From assembly GCF_014196845.1 (NCBI RefSeq), contig NZ_JACIEM010000007.1:62001-126000 (forward strand): DNA of 64,000 bases, in the 5' to 3' direction. Below are positions 1 through 7,993 of this stretch, piece after piece. Position 1 is the stretch's first letter; every line of letters begins with the position of its first letter. The notes beneath the pieces are model-generated. The model did not search any database. It saw only the letters and a program-made list of their open reading frames with translations, and was not told the origin of the DNA. Source of the stretch: Aurantimonas endophytica. GTDB lineage: Bacteria > Pseudomonadota > Alphaproteobacteria > Rhizobiales > Rhizobiaceae. The position numbers and the translations under genes are program-made.

Positions 1-924
1 GCCCTCGCTTTCGACCTGTGTCCTGAGGAACTTGCGCGCTGGCTCCGCGACAAGGGTGCCGACCTCTCGGCCGAGGATAGATACGGGGACACGCCGCTTC
101 ACGCCCACGCGGGCAGCTACAGGGGAAACCTTGCGATGCTCCTCGCGCTCGGCGCGATTGTGGACCACGGTTCGGGTACAAGGAAGGGCACGGCGTTACA
201 CCGAGCCGCAACGGCCGCCCATCCTGACAATGTCCGGTTCCTTCTTTCTCACGAGGCGGAAATCGATTCCGTCGACGGTCAAGGCAAGACACCACTCTAC
301 AGGGCGCTGCAACACGCCAGCAACGCTTCGCTGGAGCGCGTCGCGGAGGTGGCCCGGCTCCTTGTCGAGGCGGGCGCGCGCGTCACCCCGGCGTTCGCGG
401 AACAGGTGGAGCGGATCGGTGCCGACTTCGAGTTTTACCGCGACGGCTTCAACCCCGAGAGCGTGGACCTTACCAGTGCCGCGCTCGACAGCCTGTACAC
501 CTTGTTCGACGTCCCGCCCGTCCCGCGGCGAACCGTTCACAACGGAACGTCGCGGATCGTCGTCTCTAAAGGTTCGTGGCAGGCCGGCTTCGAAGAACTC
601 TGGAATCTCCTCATACCGTCGGCTGGCGCGGCCAGAACCGTCCAGGGCGAGGTGGTCAGGATCGCCGGCAAGATCCGCCACGAGCTAGAAGGGAACGGAG
701 GTGTGAACTGGGACCACCAGTTCCGGCAGATGGCCGATGCGTGGATGGAACACGTCGGGAGCGGGGAACCGCTGACAGCTAGTGAGGCTGCCGAGGCAAC
801 CAAGCTCATGGCAGAAATAAAAAGCCGATCCGGCGATACGGATCGCATGTGCGAACTGGCGGTGCGCTGGGTCAGCCGGAACCCGGATCCCGTCGAGCTG
901 ACGCCACCGCGGTACGAGCGGTAA
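1..924 (+). CDS. Ankyrin-repeat protein, 5' end outside window
   Basis: The reading frame is open from the first base, so the N-terminus lies outside the window. The visible 307 residues begin with at least three ankyrin-like units (DTPLHAHAG, GTALHRAA, GKTPLYRAL), each followed by a leucine-rich second helix and an acidic turn such as GADLSAEDRYG. Ankyrin repeats are protein-binding scaffolds; no partner can be named. The C-terminal 170 residues carry no recognisable motif and no signal peptide or membrane segment is visible, so it is probably cytoplasmic. An internal ATG at 136 exists but would cut the first repeats, so I do not take it as the start. Confidence 0.8.
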   Translation, partial: ALAFDLCPEELARWLRDKGADLSAEDRYGDTPLHAHAGSYRGNLAMLLALGAIVDHGSGTRKGTALHRAATAAHPDNVRFLLSHEAEIDSVDGQGKTPLYRALQHASNASLERVAEVARLLVEAGARVTPAFAEQVERIGADFEFYRDGFNPESVDLTSAALDSLYTLFDVPPVPRRTVHNGTSRIVVSKGSWQAGFEELWNLLIPSAGAARTVQGEVVRIAGKIRHELEGNGGVNWDHQFRQMADAWMEHVGSGEPLTASEAAEATKLMAEIKSRSGDTDRMCELAVRWVSRNPDPVELTPPRYER

Positions 925-1245
925 ACCGGGCGGGAGCACAGCCCCGGCGCACGTGTCATTTGATATGGATCCGCGAGTCCCCGGTGTTAGCTCCGTCTAA
1001 GGACACCCTTCTGATACGCTCGTCATCTTGCGAGACGGTGCAGGCGATTACGGTCGGTGGCCCCATGTGATGATTACGCTTGCGGCATGAAATGAGGGTT
1101 CCGACCTGCATCGCTCTTAGGGCTGCGAACGTCTCGGAAGGGTGGGATTCAGACCGTCCGCCTGCAAGCGCAAAAAACCGGATAGCCGCCGTTTCCAACC
1201 GCCACGCCTGTTCGGATCGAACTGTTTGACGTTGGAGGCCACTTC
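925..1245. other. Intergenic stretch with one short repeat copy
   Basis: No convincing gene is seen. An 80-codon minus-strand frame at 956-1198 has no ribosome site and no family signature. A 20-base direct repeat, GGTGGGATTCAGACCGTCCG, lies at 1141-1160 and recurs exactly at 1915-1934, flanking the next gene. It resembles the end of the longer dispersed repeats at 10096 and 11504. Confidence 0.5.
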
Positions 1246-1803
1246 CTAAGGCGTCACGTCCACACGCTTGAAAAGGCCTTCGTATTCTGCAACCAAGCCG
1301 TCCTGATCCACGCGCAATTGGGCCTGAAACCCGCTGGACAGCCCCAGATCACGATAGCGGAAGTGATCGGCATCCAGCCGATCATAAGCCTGCCGAGACC
1401 GCGAAACCTTCAATGTATCGCCATTGATATAGACGACGTCGAAGATTGCGGCATCCAGTTCATCGTTCAGCATGCACGATATCGGAAAACTATTACAGAA
1501 CGGCGTGAGCGAGAGGTCAACGAACTCAGCTCCATCGAGCTCCGGTCGTTCCTTCCCGTTAACGGTCCATCCCTGTCCTCGGCGCTCAATGCGCACCTTG
1601 TGCTCCCCTTTGGGATCGTATCGCTGCACATTCAATGCGAGAACCTGCCAGTCGGCAGCAAATTGCCAGCGGTGCCGCACCTCGGCACCATCATTTTCTA
1701 CATTGATAATGACACCTTTGGCCGCGTCTCGGCTTGGGGAAATGTGGAGGCGCTCTAGGCCGTGAACATCAGTGCGTTTCCAGAAGATGGTCGTCGTTAG
1801 CAT
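1246..1803 (-). CDS. Putative glycolipid-binding (DUF1089-type) protein
   Basis: A 185-residue protein whose layout fits the putative glycolipid-binding family (PF06475): an N-terminal WKRTDVHGLERLHI strand region, a central WTVNG strand, the family-like block DLSLTPFCNSFPI, and a C-terminal YRYRDLG-like motif (here FRYRDLG). The biochemical role of this family is not established. I chose ATG at 1803 because AAAGGAGGTCAC lies directly before it; an in-frame GTG at 1818 overlaps this ribosome site and is unlikely to be used. No signal peptide is seen. It stands alone between two copies of a 20-base repeat (1141 and 1915). Confidence 0.7.
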   Translation of the reverse strand: MLTTTIFWKRTDVHGLERLHISPSRDAAKGVIINVENDGAEVRHRWQFAADWQVLALNVQRYDPKGEHKVRIERRGQGWTVNGKERPELDGAEFVDLSLTPFCNSFPISCMLNDELDAAIFDVVYINGDTLKVSRSRQAYDRLDADHFRYRDLGLSSGFQAQLRVDQDGLVAEYEGLFKRVDVTP

Positions 1804-1914
1804 GTGACCTCCTTTCACGCCAGCATACGCTCAAGTCATTGCTCTCCTGCTCAGTTCCTGGAATCGCGCCCACGACCCAACGTTAAAGAATGGCGTAGCA
1901 TTCGGGCTGCTTCG

Positions 1915-1934
1915 GGTGGGATTCAGACCGTCCG
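1915..1934. repeat. 20-base direct repeat, second copy
   Basis: GGTGGGATTCAGACCGTCCG is identical to 1141-1160. The pair brackets the DUF1089-type gene. Similar ends (GGTGGGTTGCAGACGGTCGG) occur in the dispersed repeat at 10096-10188, so these may be partial members of one intergenic repeat family. Confidence 0.6.
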
Positions 1935-2073
1935 CTAACGAGTGGGCAATCTTGCCGTTGACGAGAGGCACCGGACGGGAAGCGATCGCCGCAACCATGG
2001 GGAGAAGTGGCGATCACGCCTCAATATGATGCCACCGGGGCCTTGAAGCTTTGCAGCGATTACGATGCAAGAG

Positions 2074-2286
2074 CTAATCGCGAGCGCGGTACGCCTCGGG
2101 GATGACATACACCTCGTCAGCTCGGCCGTAGCCGCCGTCCAGAACCTCCTCGATGAGGACCATCGTGTGGGGGCGCACCGCTTCGCTGAAGTAGTCAACG
2201 AAAAGCTCGGTCACACGGTGCACGATCTCCTCCTTCTGGGCAGAGGACAAAGCGGCCTGGGGAACCTTGATGTTGGCGAAGGGCAT
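2074..2286 (-). CDS. Tautomerase (4-oxalocrotonate tautomerase-like), 70 aa
   Basis: A short protein beginning MPFANIKVP. Tautomerases of this superfamily use the N-terminal proline, exposed after removal of Met, as general base; Pro2 is present here. Length (70 residues) fits the 4-OT group, which works as oligomers in the cytoplasm. The start at 2286 is set by AGGAAGCTCCT just upstream and by the obligatory Met-Pro. The reading frame continues far upstream but only as a shadow of the SDR gene. It is downstream of and co-directional with the SDR gene (gap about 124 bases), so both may be transcribed together and controlled by the divergent LysR regulator at 3254. Substrate unknown. Confidence 0.8.
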   Translation of the reverse strand: MPFANIKVPQAALSSAQKEEIVHRVTELFVDYFSEAVRPHTMVLIEEVLDGGYGRADEVYVIPEAYRARD

Positions 2287-2410
2287 AGGAGCTTCCTTTT
2301 CGGCTAGGCTCTGGATGAAGGGCGCGGGTGGAGGGTCTTGCTTAGGTATGGGCCATCCTCCGCTTCCCTTGCGGAAGCGCCGATGTGGCCGAGTCAGACG
2401 AGTGAGACGG

Positions 2411-3151
2411 TCAGACGATGCCGCCGTTGGCGCGGATGACCTGGCCGCTGATCCAGCGGCCTTCCGGGCTCGCAAGGTAGGCAACAACCTCGGCGATGTC
2501 CTCCGGCTGGCCGAGGCGCCCAAAAGGATTGGCCTCCGCGACGGCCCGGACCTGCTCCTCGCTCTTGCCTGCGAGAAAGAACTCCGTCTCGACGGGCCCG
2601 GGTGCCACGGCGTTGACGGTGATGCCGCGCCCGCCGAGTTCCTTGGCGAGGACATGGGTCATCGCCTCGACCGCGGCCTTCGTCGCGGCGTAGACGCCGT
2701 AAGCGGGCTGGCAGAGGCCGACGACGCTTGAGGAGAAGCTGACGATGCGTCCGCCCTCCTGAAGACGGCGGGCGCCCTCGCGCATGCCCCTGAAGACGCC
2801 GCCGAGGTTCAATGCCACCTGGACGTCGAACTCGGCGTCGTCAACCTCAGCTAGCCGCCCTAGCCTCATCATGCCGGCATTGTTGATAAGGATGTTGACG
2901 TTACCGAATGTTTGTTCGGCTGCCTCGAAGAGCGTGCGCACCCCGCTCGGCTCGCCGATGTCCGCTTGCACGGCGAGAGCGCGGCCGCCTGCTGCCTCGA
3001 TTTGGCCGACCATGGTTTCAGCCTCTTCGCGACCGCGACCATAGTTGACGACGACAGCGATGCCGTCCTTTGCCAGTCGCCGTGCGACGGCTGCACCGAT
3101 GCCCCGGGATGCTCCGGTGACAATGGCCACGCGCTGATCATGTTCGCTCAT
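2411..3151 (-). CDS. SDR-family NAD(P)-dependent oxidoreductase
   Basis: A 246-residue classical short-chain dehydrogenase. The Rossmann nucleotide site is TGASRGIG (residues 12-19), followed by NNAG near 90-93, catalytic Ser near 141, and YGVYAATK with Tyr154 and Lys158. Length is standard for the family. It reduces or oxidises a small carbonyl/alcohol substrate that cannot be named. AGGAG lies about 8 bases before the ATG. It is divergent from a LysR gene at 3254, with a perfect 9-base inverted repeat between them (3169-3194), so it is the likely target of that regulator. Confidence 0.9.
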   Translation of the reverse strand: MSEHDQRVAIVTGASRGIGAAVARRLAKDGIAVVVNYGRGREEAETMVGQIEAAGGRALAVQADIGEPSGVRTLFEAAEQTFGNVNILINNAGMMRLGRLAEVDDAEFDVQVALNLGGVFRGMREGARRLQEGGRIVSFSSSVVGLCQPAYGVYAATKAAVEAMTHVLAKELGGRGITVNAVAPGPVETEFFLAGKSEEQVRAVAEANPFGRLGQPEDIAEVVAYLASPEGRWISGQVIRANGGIV

Positions 3152-3168
3152 CGCTTTGTTCTCCTGAC

Positions 3169-3194
3169 TTCGACCCGATATCTAGCGGGTCGAA
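3169..3194. promoter_or_regulatory. Inverted repeat, probable LysR operator
   Basis: TTCGACCCG at 3169-3177 and CGGGTCGAA at 3186-3194 form perfect 9-base arms around an 8-base spacer. It lies between the divergent SDR (start 3151) and LysR (start 3254) genes, where LysR-type proteins normally bind. Assignment to this regulator is inference from position. Confidence 0.6.
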
Positions 3195-3253
3195 CCTCGG
3201 CGATCATGAGCCGCAACCTGCCTAGTGCATTCGGATGGAGCGAACAATCCGGC

Positions 3254-4144
3254 ATGGATCATCTCGACCGTATCCGCCTCTTTGTCCGTGTCGTGGAGCG
3301 TGGCAGCTTCACGTCAGCAGCCAGCGATCTCGGCCTGCCGCGGTCTACGGCGACGGAAGCAATGAAGAGCCTGGAGACGCATCTCGGCACACGGCTTCTC
3401 GACAGGACGACGCGCCACGTTGCGCCGACGCTTGACGGGGAGAGCTACTATCGTCGCTGCATCACCATCCTCGCCGATCTCGACGAAGCGGAGGGCGCCC
3501 TTCGCGGAGCCGAGCCGCGTGGAACCTTGCGTGTCGACGCTCATAGCCGTCTTACGCGAACGTTCTTGCTTCCCGGCCTGCCAGAGTTCCTGAACCGCTA
3601 TCCGCTTATCGACCTCCACCTTGGTCAGGGCGACCGCCTGGTTGATCTCGTGCGAGAGGGCGTGGACTGCGTCATTCGCGCCGGGCCACCAGAAGACAGC
3701 GGGCTGATCCTGCGAAGCCTCGGCACCATCGAGGAGGTCACCGTAGCGAGCCCTATCTATATCGATCACTACGGGATGCCCGCCTCACCGGACAATATGG
3801 ACGGGCACCAAACGGTTGGGTTCGTCTCGTCGAGAACCGGAGACATTCTCCCGCTGGAGTTCACGATGGACGGCACTGTTCGCAACGTGCGCCTGCCCAG
3901 CCGCGTCACTGTCACCAACTCCGACGCCATGGCCGATCTTGCCCGCCTCGGTCTTGGCCTCGTGCAAGCGCCGAGATACCGCTTTGCCGAAGACTTGGCG
4001 TCAGGCCGATTGGTGGAGGTGCTGACGGCCTTCCCGCCGCCGCCGACGCCTTTGTCCGCCCTCTACCCGCAGAACCGCCAACTGGCTCTCCGGCTCCGGG
4101 TGTTTCTCGACTGGGTATCGTCAAGGTTCAAGAAGGTCCTATGA
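3254..4144 (+). CDS. LysR-family transcriptional regulator (CrgA/DhcR-like)
   Basis: A 296-residue LysR protein. The N-terminal winged helix-turn-helix (residues 1-60) reads MDHLDRIRLFVRVVERGSF, then SAASDLGLPRSTATEAMKSLE, followed by the typical KSLETHLGTRLLDRTTR wing. The C-terminal effector domain contains the common DCVIRAGP motif. The open frame extends upstream to 2912, but that part overlaps the SDR gene. I take ATG at 3254 because it begins directly before the conserved HTH; ATG at 3206 is an alternative with 16 extra residues. The inducer is unknown. It probably regulates the divergent SDR-tautomerase pair and itself. Confidence 0.9.
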   Translation: MDHLDRIRLFVRVVERGSFTSAASDLGLPRSTATEAMKSLETHLGTRLLDRTTRHVAPTLDGESYYRRCITILADLDEAEGALRGAEPRGTLRVDAHSRLTRTFLLPGLPEFLNRYPLIDLHLGQGDRLVDLVREGVDCVIRAGPPEDSGLILRSLGTIEEVTVASPIYIDHYGMPASPDNMDGHQTVGFVSSRTGDILPLEFTMDGTVRNVRLPSRVTVTNSDAMADLARLGLGLVQAPRYRFAEDLASGRLVEVLTAFPPPPTPLSALYPQNRQLALRLRVFLDWVSSRFKKVL

Positions 4145-4191
4145 CGTGTCCGCTTTCAAGTGTTCGAAATTTCGGCCTCTACGACTTGAAA

Positions 4192-4227
4192 GGGTCGGGA
4201 GCGGACAGGTGCCGGACGGCCGTCTCG
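4192..4227. repeat. Dispersed repeat family B, copy 1
   Basis: A 36-base unit starting GGGTCGGGAGCGGACAGG, with three mismatches to 5778-5813. Both copies are followed some 35 bases on by CATTTTGG. It lies between genes and has no reading frame of its own. Confidence 0.6.
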
Positions 4228-4357
4228 TGGTAAGCGGCTGGTCTGCTTTAGACGGCGACATTTTGGTAGCGGACCTTCCATGCGGCGATCAGAGGTCTCT
4301 ATACGATCCGGGGCGGACACGATTGCAGCGCAAGCTTGAACAGGAGAAAAGGGCAAC

Positions 4358-4759
4358 ATGAGCTTTCCCCGATTCCTCGCTCCCGTTCTCGCCGTTTGCC
4401 TCGTCGCATTAGATGCGACGGCTCAGCCATCCCGGGAACGTCTCACGGTTCCGACATCAAACGGCGGGACGCTGATCGAAGGCTTTGGGAGTTGCATGGA
4501 GCCGACGTGCCCAGTGGTTCTCATCCTTAGTGGTAGCCGAGGCTTCGGAGCCGCCGTCTATGACGAGTTGGGCCACACCTTCCGGTAGGCAGGTTTGAAC
4601 GCCTATCTCGTCCATGTCCTCTCGACCGCTGATCTCGATGCCATCGCCTCGGCACCCGGCGCGGAGGGTCGGTTTGCGTACTACGCTCGACGGCTGCCGG
4701 ACTGGGTTTCAAGCGAAGTATGTTCTACGATCGGAGATAGATGCAAGGTCCGATCTTAA
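4358..4759 (+). pseudogene. Dienelactone-hydrolase-like secreted protein, broken by an in-frame TAG
   Basis: The frame opens at ATG 4358 with a signal peptide (MSFPRFLAPVLAVCLVALDA, cleavage near ATAQ), then GTLIEGFG and VVLILSGSRGFG, typical of the strand and nucleophile-proximal loop of alpha/beta hydrolases. A single TAG at 4586-4588 stops it after 76 residues. The same frame stays open and coding-like for 56 more codons (AGLNAYLVHVLSTADLDAIA...) until TAA at 4757. Even with readthrough the product is about 133 residues, roughly half of a dienelactone hydrolase, and lacks the catalytic Ser/Asp/His region. I therefore call it a decayed gene. AGGAGAAAAGG lies upstream of the ATG. Confidence 0.75.
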
Positions 4760-4940
4760 GCCAGATTTGCCATGCAGTGCACGTCCGAAAAGAACCGATA
4801 TGGCCGCCCGTGCTCGGGGGCGTTCAAACGCCCGACCTCCCTCGTCCAGGAGTGGGCCGAGGTGAAAGGCCAGCGAGGTCCTGACTGGATGCGCAGGCGC
4901 GATCAAGGCTACGTTCGTCTAAAGCGTTTTAAGTTCAGCT

Positions 4941-5366
4941 TTAGGCCGCGGCGCGCCGGGTCCGCCTCGTCCCCAACGCATGTGCGTGTTCGCCAAAGCT
5001 GAGGCCGATCACTCCTTCGAGATCTCGGCGATCCAGGCTCCCGTGCTTCTCCCAAACCTCATCGACGGATAGCCCTGTTGCAATGTCGGAGAGGACGTCG
5101 TCGAGCGGCACCAAGGTTCCCCGAAACAGCCATCGTCCTTGCCTGATCAGCGGGTTTGAGGTCACGAGGTCGCCGTAGCGAGGGTGGGAGAGGTGCACAG
5201 CGTTCTCCGAGAGTCGTTTTATACGACGGCCGGCTAGCACCGCGGTGTGACAACAGCGTCTCGGATTCATGACTCTTGTCGGTCTGTCTTTGCCAGAAGG
5301 ACGACGAGGGCGAGCCGCCGAAGGCCGCGATTTGATTGTGACAGCAGGATCGCCGATGGCTTTCAT
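4941..5366 (-). CDS. DUF433-domain protein
   Basis: The C-terminal half (SNPLIRQGRWLFRGTLVPLD through LSVDEVWEKHGSL and RRDLEGVIGLS) matches the DUF433 pattern of a GTR-like turn followed by two helices. DUF433 proteins are small DNA-binding-like proteins, often found next to PIN or DUF5615 toxins as presumed antitoxins; no such toxin is adjacent here. The start is uncertain. ATG 5366 gives 141 residues, but the first 50 are Arg/Pro-rich and look non-native; ATG 5268-5270 gives 109 residues. Neither has a clear ribosome site. The role is not known. Confidence 0.6.
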   Translation of the reverse strand: MKAIGDPAVTIKSRPSAARPRRPSGKDRPTRVMNPRRCCHTAVLAGRRIKRLSENAVHLSHPRYGDLVTSNPLIRQGRWLFRGTLVPLDDVLSDIATGLSVDEVWEKHGSLDRRDLEGVIGLSFGEHAHALGTRRTRRAAA

Positions 5367-5392
5367 GACAACTAGATGACAACGGAGGCCCG

Positions 5393-5695
5393 ATGTCTGA
5401 GATCGAGAACCTAGCCGCGACAGTCTGCGCCGTAGCCAGACCCGGCGCTAAACCTAAAGAGATTGTCGCGGCGGTTCGCGAGAAGCATCCCGAGGCATCG
5501 AGGAAGGATGTCGTGCGGGCGGCGTTTTATGCCCTCACCGACGGAACGAGCGATGATCCGGAGAGGCACAAGAACCTGCACAGCTTCGCCATTTCCGAAC
5601 GAGCTTCTGTCGGATCTCCTGACGATGAGCTGGGAAAGGCGAAGAAGCCCCAGAAAGCCGCTCGCTCATCGAAAGCCCCGAAGGCCAAAGCCTGA
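5393..5695 (+). CDS. Hypothetical 100-aa protein with basic tail
   Basis: A small soluble protein with an ACGGAGG ribosome site 6 bases before ATG 5393. The N-terminal 50 residues are predicted helical (IENLAATVCAVA, KPKEIVAAVREKHPEA, RKDVVRAAFYALTD) and resemble a small helical DNA- or protein-binding fold. The last 25 residues are rich in Lys/Ala (KKPQKAARSSKAPKAKA), a tail often seen in nucleic-acid-binding proteins. I do not recognise the family. It is divergent from the DUF433 gene, with start codons only about 26 bases apart. Confidence 0.6.
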   Translation: MSEIENLAATVCAVARPGAKPKEIVAAVREKHPEASRKDVVRAAFYALTDGTSDDPERHKNLHSFAISERASVGSPDDELGKAKKPQKAARSSKAPKAKA

Positions 5696-5777
5696 TAAGG
5701 CCACTCGATAACCCCGGAAAATGAGCGTTCCTTAAGGCGACTCGGATCGTGGTCATATCGCGCTGAAAGACTCGGCC

Positions 5778-5813
5778 GGGTCGGGAGCGGACAGGTGCTG
5801 GAAGGCCGTATCG
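5778..5813. repeat. Dispersed repeat family B, copy 2
   Basis: The second copy of the unit at 4192-4227, again in a short intergenic gap, followed by GCATTTTGG. A weaker partial match (GGGCGGGAGCGGA) lies near 7930 after the ureohydrolase gene. Confidence 0.55.
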
Positions 5814-5877
5814 CGTCGATACCCGATAGTCCGCATTTTGGATGAGTTTCAAGAAACCCATCGCTCCACAGCGCGAC

Positions 5878-6228
5878 CTACGCGCCGTTCTTAGCTTTTC
5901 TGTTTATTAGCACCGCCTGTTGCCATCGGCTTGGCGCCTCATCCGTTCGATGAATGCAGCCTGCCCAGCAGCAGGGCCGCTTCCTTCCCTCGAACAATTC
6001 TTCGCAGGTCCGTTGAATGCGCCGTCGGCGCGTCACGAGCTGCTTTGCATCCTCCACCCAGCAGATGAACTCGTTACGCCCGAGCGGCGTAAGGCCCTTC
6101 CACAGTTCGAGCAGCTTAGGATCTGATCGTACAGCCGCTTCGAGATCGTGGCCTGCCTCATGAACGGTACCTTGGGGAAAAGCGTCCACATGACCTCCCG
6201 GCAAGTCGTCCGGCATACGTTCCGCCAT
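5878..6228 (-). CDS. YdeI/OmdA-family protein
   Basis: A 116-residue protein with the arrangement of the YdeI/OmpD-associated (OmdA) family: a short N-terminal segment, then SDPKLLELWKGLTPLGRNEF, then ICWVEDAKQLVTRRRRI and a basic C-terminal helix. The family is named from Salmonella OmdA and is widespread, but its activity is not firmly established. The start is taken at ATG 6228 because upstream residues read as low-complexity shadow; ATG 6216 is possible and has GGAACGT before it. It is co-directional with the acetyltransferase upstream at 6308-6805 (gap about 80 bases). Confidence 0.65.
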   Translation of the reverse strand: MAERMPDDLPGGHVDAFPQGTVHEAGHDLEAAVRSDPKLLELWKGLTPLGRNEFICWVEDAKQLVTRRRRIQRTCEELFEGRKRPCCWAGCIHRTDEAPSRWQQAVLINRKAKNGA

Positions 6229-6307
6229 TTTTAATGAACGGCTGCTCTCGCAGTTTGGCCGCCGGATCCCCGAATGTCTAGGATGGGGTCGTGAGCGACA
6301 CGACAAT

Positions 6308-6805
6308 CTATGCTGGCGCGGCGAGCCGTTTCTCCAGCCCGATCTTCTCCAACTCGGTTTCGAGCACTGTATCGAGTTCGACTTTCCGCCAGACCTCTCG
6401 ATAGCCAAGGTGCTTGTAAAGTCCGAGGGCTCGGTCGTTCGCAGCGGCCACTTGCATCCGGACGGTTGCGAAACCTGCGGCGCGGATTCGATCTTCAAGA
6501 GCTTTGACCAGCCCGGAACCTGCGCTACGACCTTCGAAAGCGAGATCTACCCATACATCGCTGATTTGGTCGGCTCCGGTTTCACAAGCACCAATGCCAG
6601 CGGGGCAGCCATCGATTTCGGCTACTAACACGCTCGGACCAAGCGCCTTCAAGAACGGCACGAAGGGGTTTGTCTGGTTTAGCCTTCCTACGACTTCCGC
6701 CGGAACATGAGGCGCAATTCCCTTCTGCCATGCCGCCAAACCAATCGCGGACAGGGCCTCTAGCTCGTCCAGTCGAGCGCTGCGGACGATCACCATGCCC
6801 TCCAT
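6308..6805 (-). CDS. GNAT-family N-acetyltransferase
   Basis: A 165-residue GNAT protein. The N-terminal IVRSARLDELEALSAIGL is the usual beta1-alpha1 region. The acetyl-CoA region is degenerate but recognisable as FEGRSAGSGLVKALEDRIRA (in place of the usual RGxGxG/A), and the terminal NDRALGLYKHLGYREV is the classic motif B with the conserved Tyr. It transfers an acetyl group to an unidentified amine. The start is chosen at ATG 6805, with AAGGAC upstream; an earlier in-frame ATG at 6880 would add 25 non-homologous residues overlapping the repeat at 6879. Confidence 0.8.
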   Translation of the reverse strand: MEGMVIVRSARLDELEALSAIGLAAWQKGIAPHVPAEVVGRLNQTNPFVPFLKALGPSVLVAEIDGCPAGIGACETGADQISDVWVDLAFEGRSAGSGLVKALEDRIRAAGFATVRMQVAAANDRALGLYKHLGYREVWRKVELDTVLETELEKIGLEKRLAAPA

Positions 6806-6878
6806 GGCTGCATTTGTCCTTGGCAGCATCGCACTGTCCGCTTTCAAGGTCCATCCGTGGAACGAAGGAATGTCTCGC

Positions 6879-6950
6879 AAGGGTCGACAGCCGTCTGTCC
6901 GCTGCCCTCGGTGCCAGCCCTGGACGCGTTGGAACGGCGGCGATAGGCTT
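6879..6950. repeat. Dispersed repeat family A, copy 1 (shortened)
   Basis: Begins AAGGGTCGACAGCCGTCTGT and contains the family's CCCTCGGTGCCAG core. Compared with the copies at 10096 and 11504 it lacks about 15 central bases. It sits between the divergent GNAT and ureohydrolase genes. Confidence 0.6.
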
Positions 6951-7010
6951 TTCAGTTAGTACCGGGCTAAGCTGCCGTTCCCTTTAAGCGAGCGGAGCAA
7001 GCTCAAACTC

Positions 7011-7925
7011 GTGACAGCGCCTTCCCAGACGTTTCTGAACCTTCCTACGCGGCTCCAGCCGGAGGTCGAGCTCCGAGCCGCGATCTTCGGCGTCGGTCAC
7101 GGCACGATCTACCCGGGACGGGACAGTGGCGGCCACGCGCTGGCCGCGGATGCCATCCGCGCCGCCAGCCAGGAGGATGCGTCGCTGGTCGAACATTGGG
7201 ACTTCGACCCTGGCGGTCCCCTGTTTGATGGTGGTCCGGTTTCCTGCATCGATGCAGCGGATGTTGAGACCGTGATGGGTGACAGCGCGGGCAACCGCGC
7301 CCCGATCGAGGACAAGACCCGTGAGGTTCTTGCTCAAGGAGCCGTGCCGATCATGATCGGCAGTGACGACTCCGTTCCGATCCCCTTTCTAGCGGCCTTC
7401 GCAGACCACGGGTCGATCTGGGTTCTCCAGATCGACGCTCATATCGACTGGCGCGAGGAAGTGGACCGGGAACGGTACGGCTATTCCAGCACCATGCGCC
7501 GCGCCAGCGAGATGGCCCATGTCGCTGGTATCGTCCAAGTCGGCATCCGAAGCGTCGGTAGCGCAGCGCGGGCAGAGATCGACGCGGCCAGAGCTTATGG
7601 AAGCCAGATCGTCACGGCCCGCGAGGTCCATAGCCAGGGTGTCGAGGCTGCGCTGCGTCACCTTCCGGAGGGTGCGCATGTCGTTGTCACGTTGGACTGC
7701 GATGGGCTTGATCCCAGCATCATGCCCGGCGTCGCCGCACGAACGCCAGGAGGTCTCAGCTACACCCAGACGATCGACCTCATCGCAGGCGCTGCACGAC
7801 GAGGTCGGATTGTCGGGATGGATATGGTCGAGCTGCTGCCGACCGCCGACCTCGCCGGCCTTTCAGCCCTCACCGCCTCGCGCATCCTCGTCAATGCGAT
7901 CGGAGCGATTGTCCGTCAGCGTTAA
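7011..7925 (+). CDS. Ureohydrolase (agmatinase/arginase family) with altered metal site
   Basis: A 304-residue ureohydrolase. Two of the three family signatures are intact: DAHID (residues about 142-146) and TLDCDGLDPSIMPG (about 228-241). The first, normally GGDHS, reads GSDDS, so the His that ligates the first Mn is Asp. A downstream HG that precedes the M-R-R-A segment is YG (RYGYSSTMRRA). The family hydrolyses guanidino compounds to urea and an amine. With these changes it could belong to a divergent guanidino-acid or other amidino hydrolase subgroup, or use a different metal. Translation starts at GTG 7011. It stands alone, so context gives no substrate. Confidence 0.85.
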   Translation: MTAPSQTFLNLPTRLQPEVELRAAIFGVGHGTIYPGRDSGGHALAADAIRAASQEDASLVEHWDFDPGGPLFDGGPVSCIDAADVETVMGDSAGNRAPIEDKTREVLAQGAVPIMIGSDDSVPIPFLAAFADHGSIWVLQIDAHIDWREEVDRERYGYSSTMRRASEMAHVAGIVQVGIRSVGSAARAEIDAARAYGSQIVTAREVHSQGVEAALRHLPEGAHVVVTLDCDGLDPSIMPGVAARTPGGLSYTQTIDLIAGAARRGRIVGMDMVELLPTADLAGLSALTASRILVNAIGAIVRQR

Positions 7926-7993
7926 GCGACCGGGCGGGAGCGGATATCTGTAAGGCAGGTTTCCGGGATCAGTGCAGGATAGCCGCCATTTAC

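Noticed and set aside
956-1198. 80-codon minus-strand frame
   Set aside because: No ribosome site, no family features, and it contains repeat sequence.
2912-4144. Apparent 410-residue LysR protein
   Set aside because: The first 114 codons lie antisense to the SDR gene and its promoter; the LysR protein starts at 3254.
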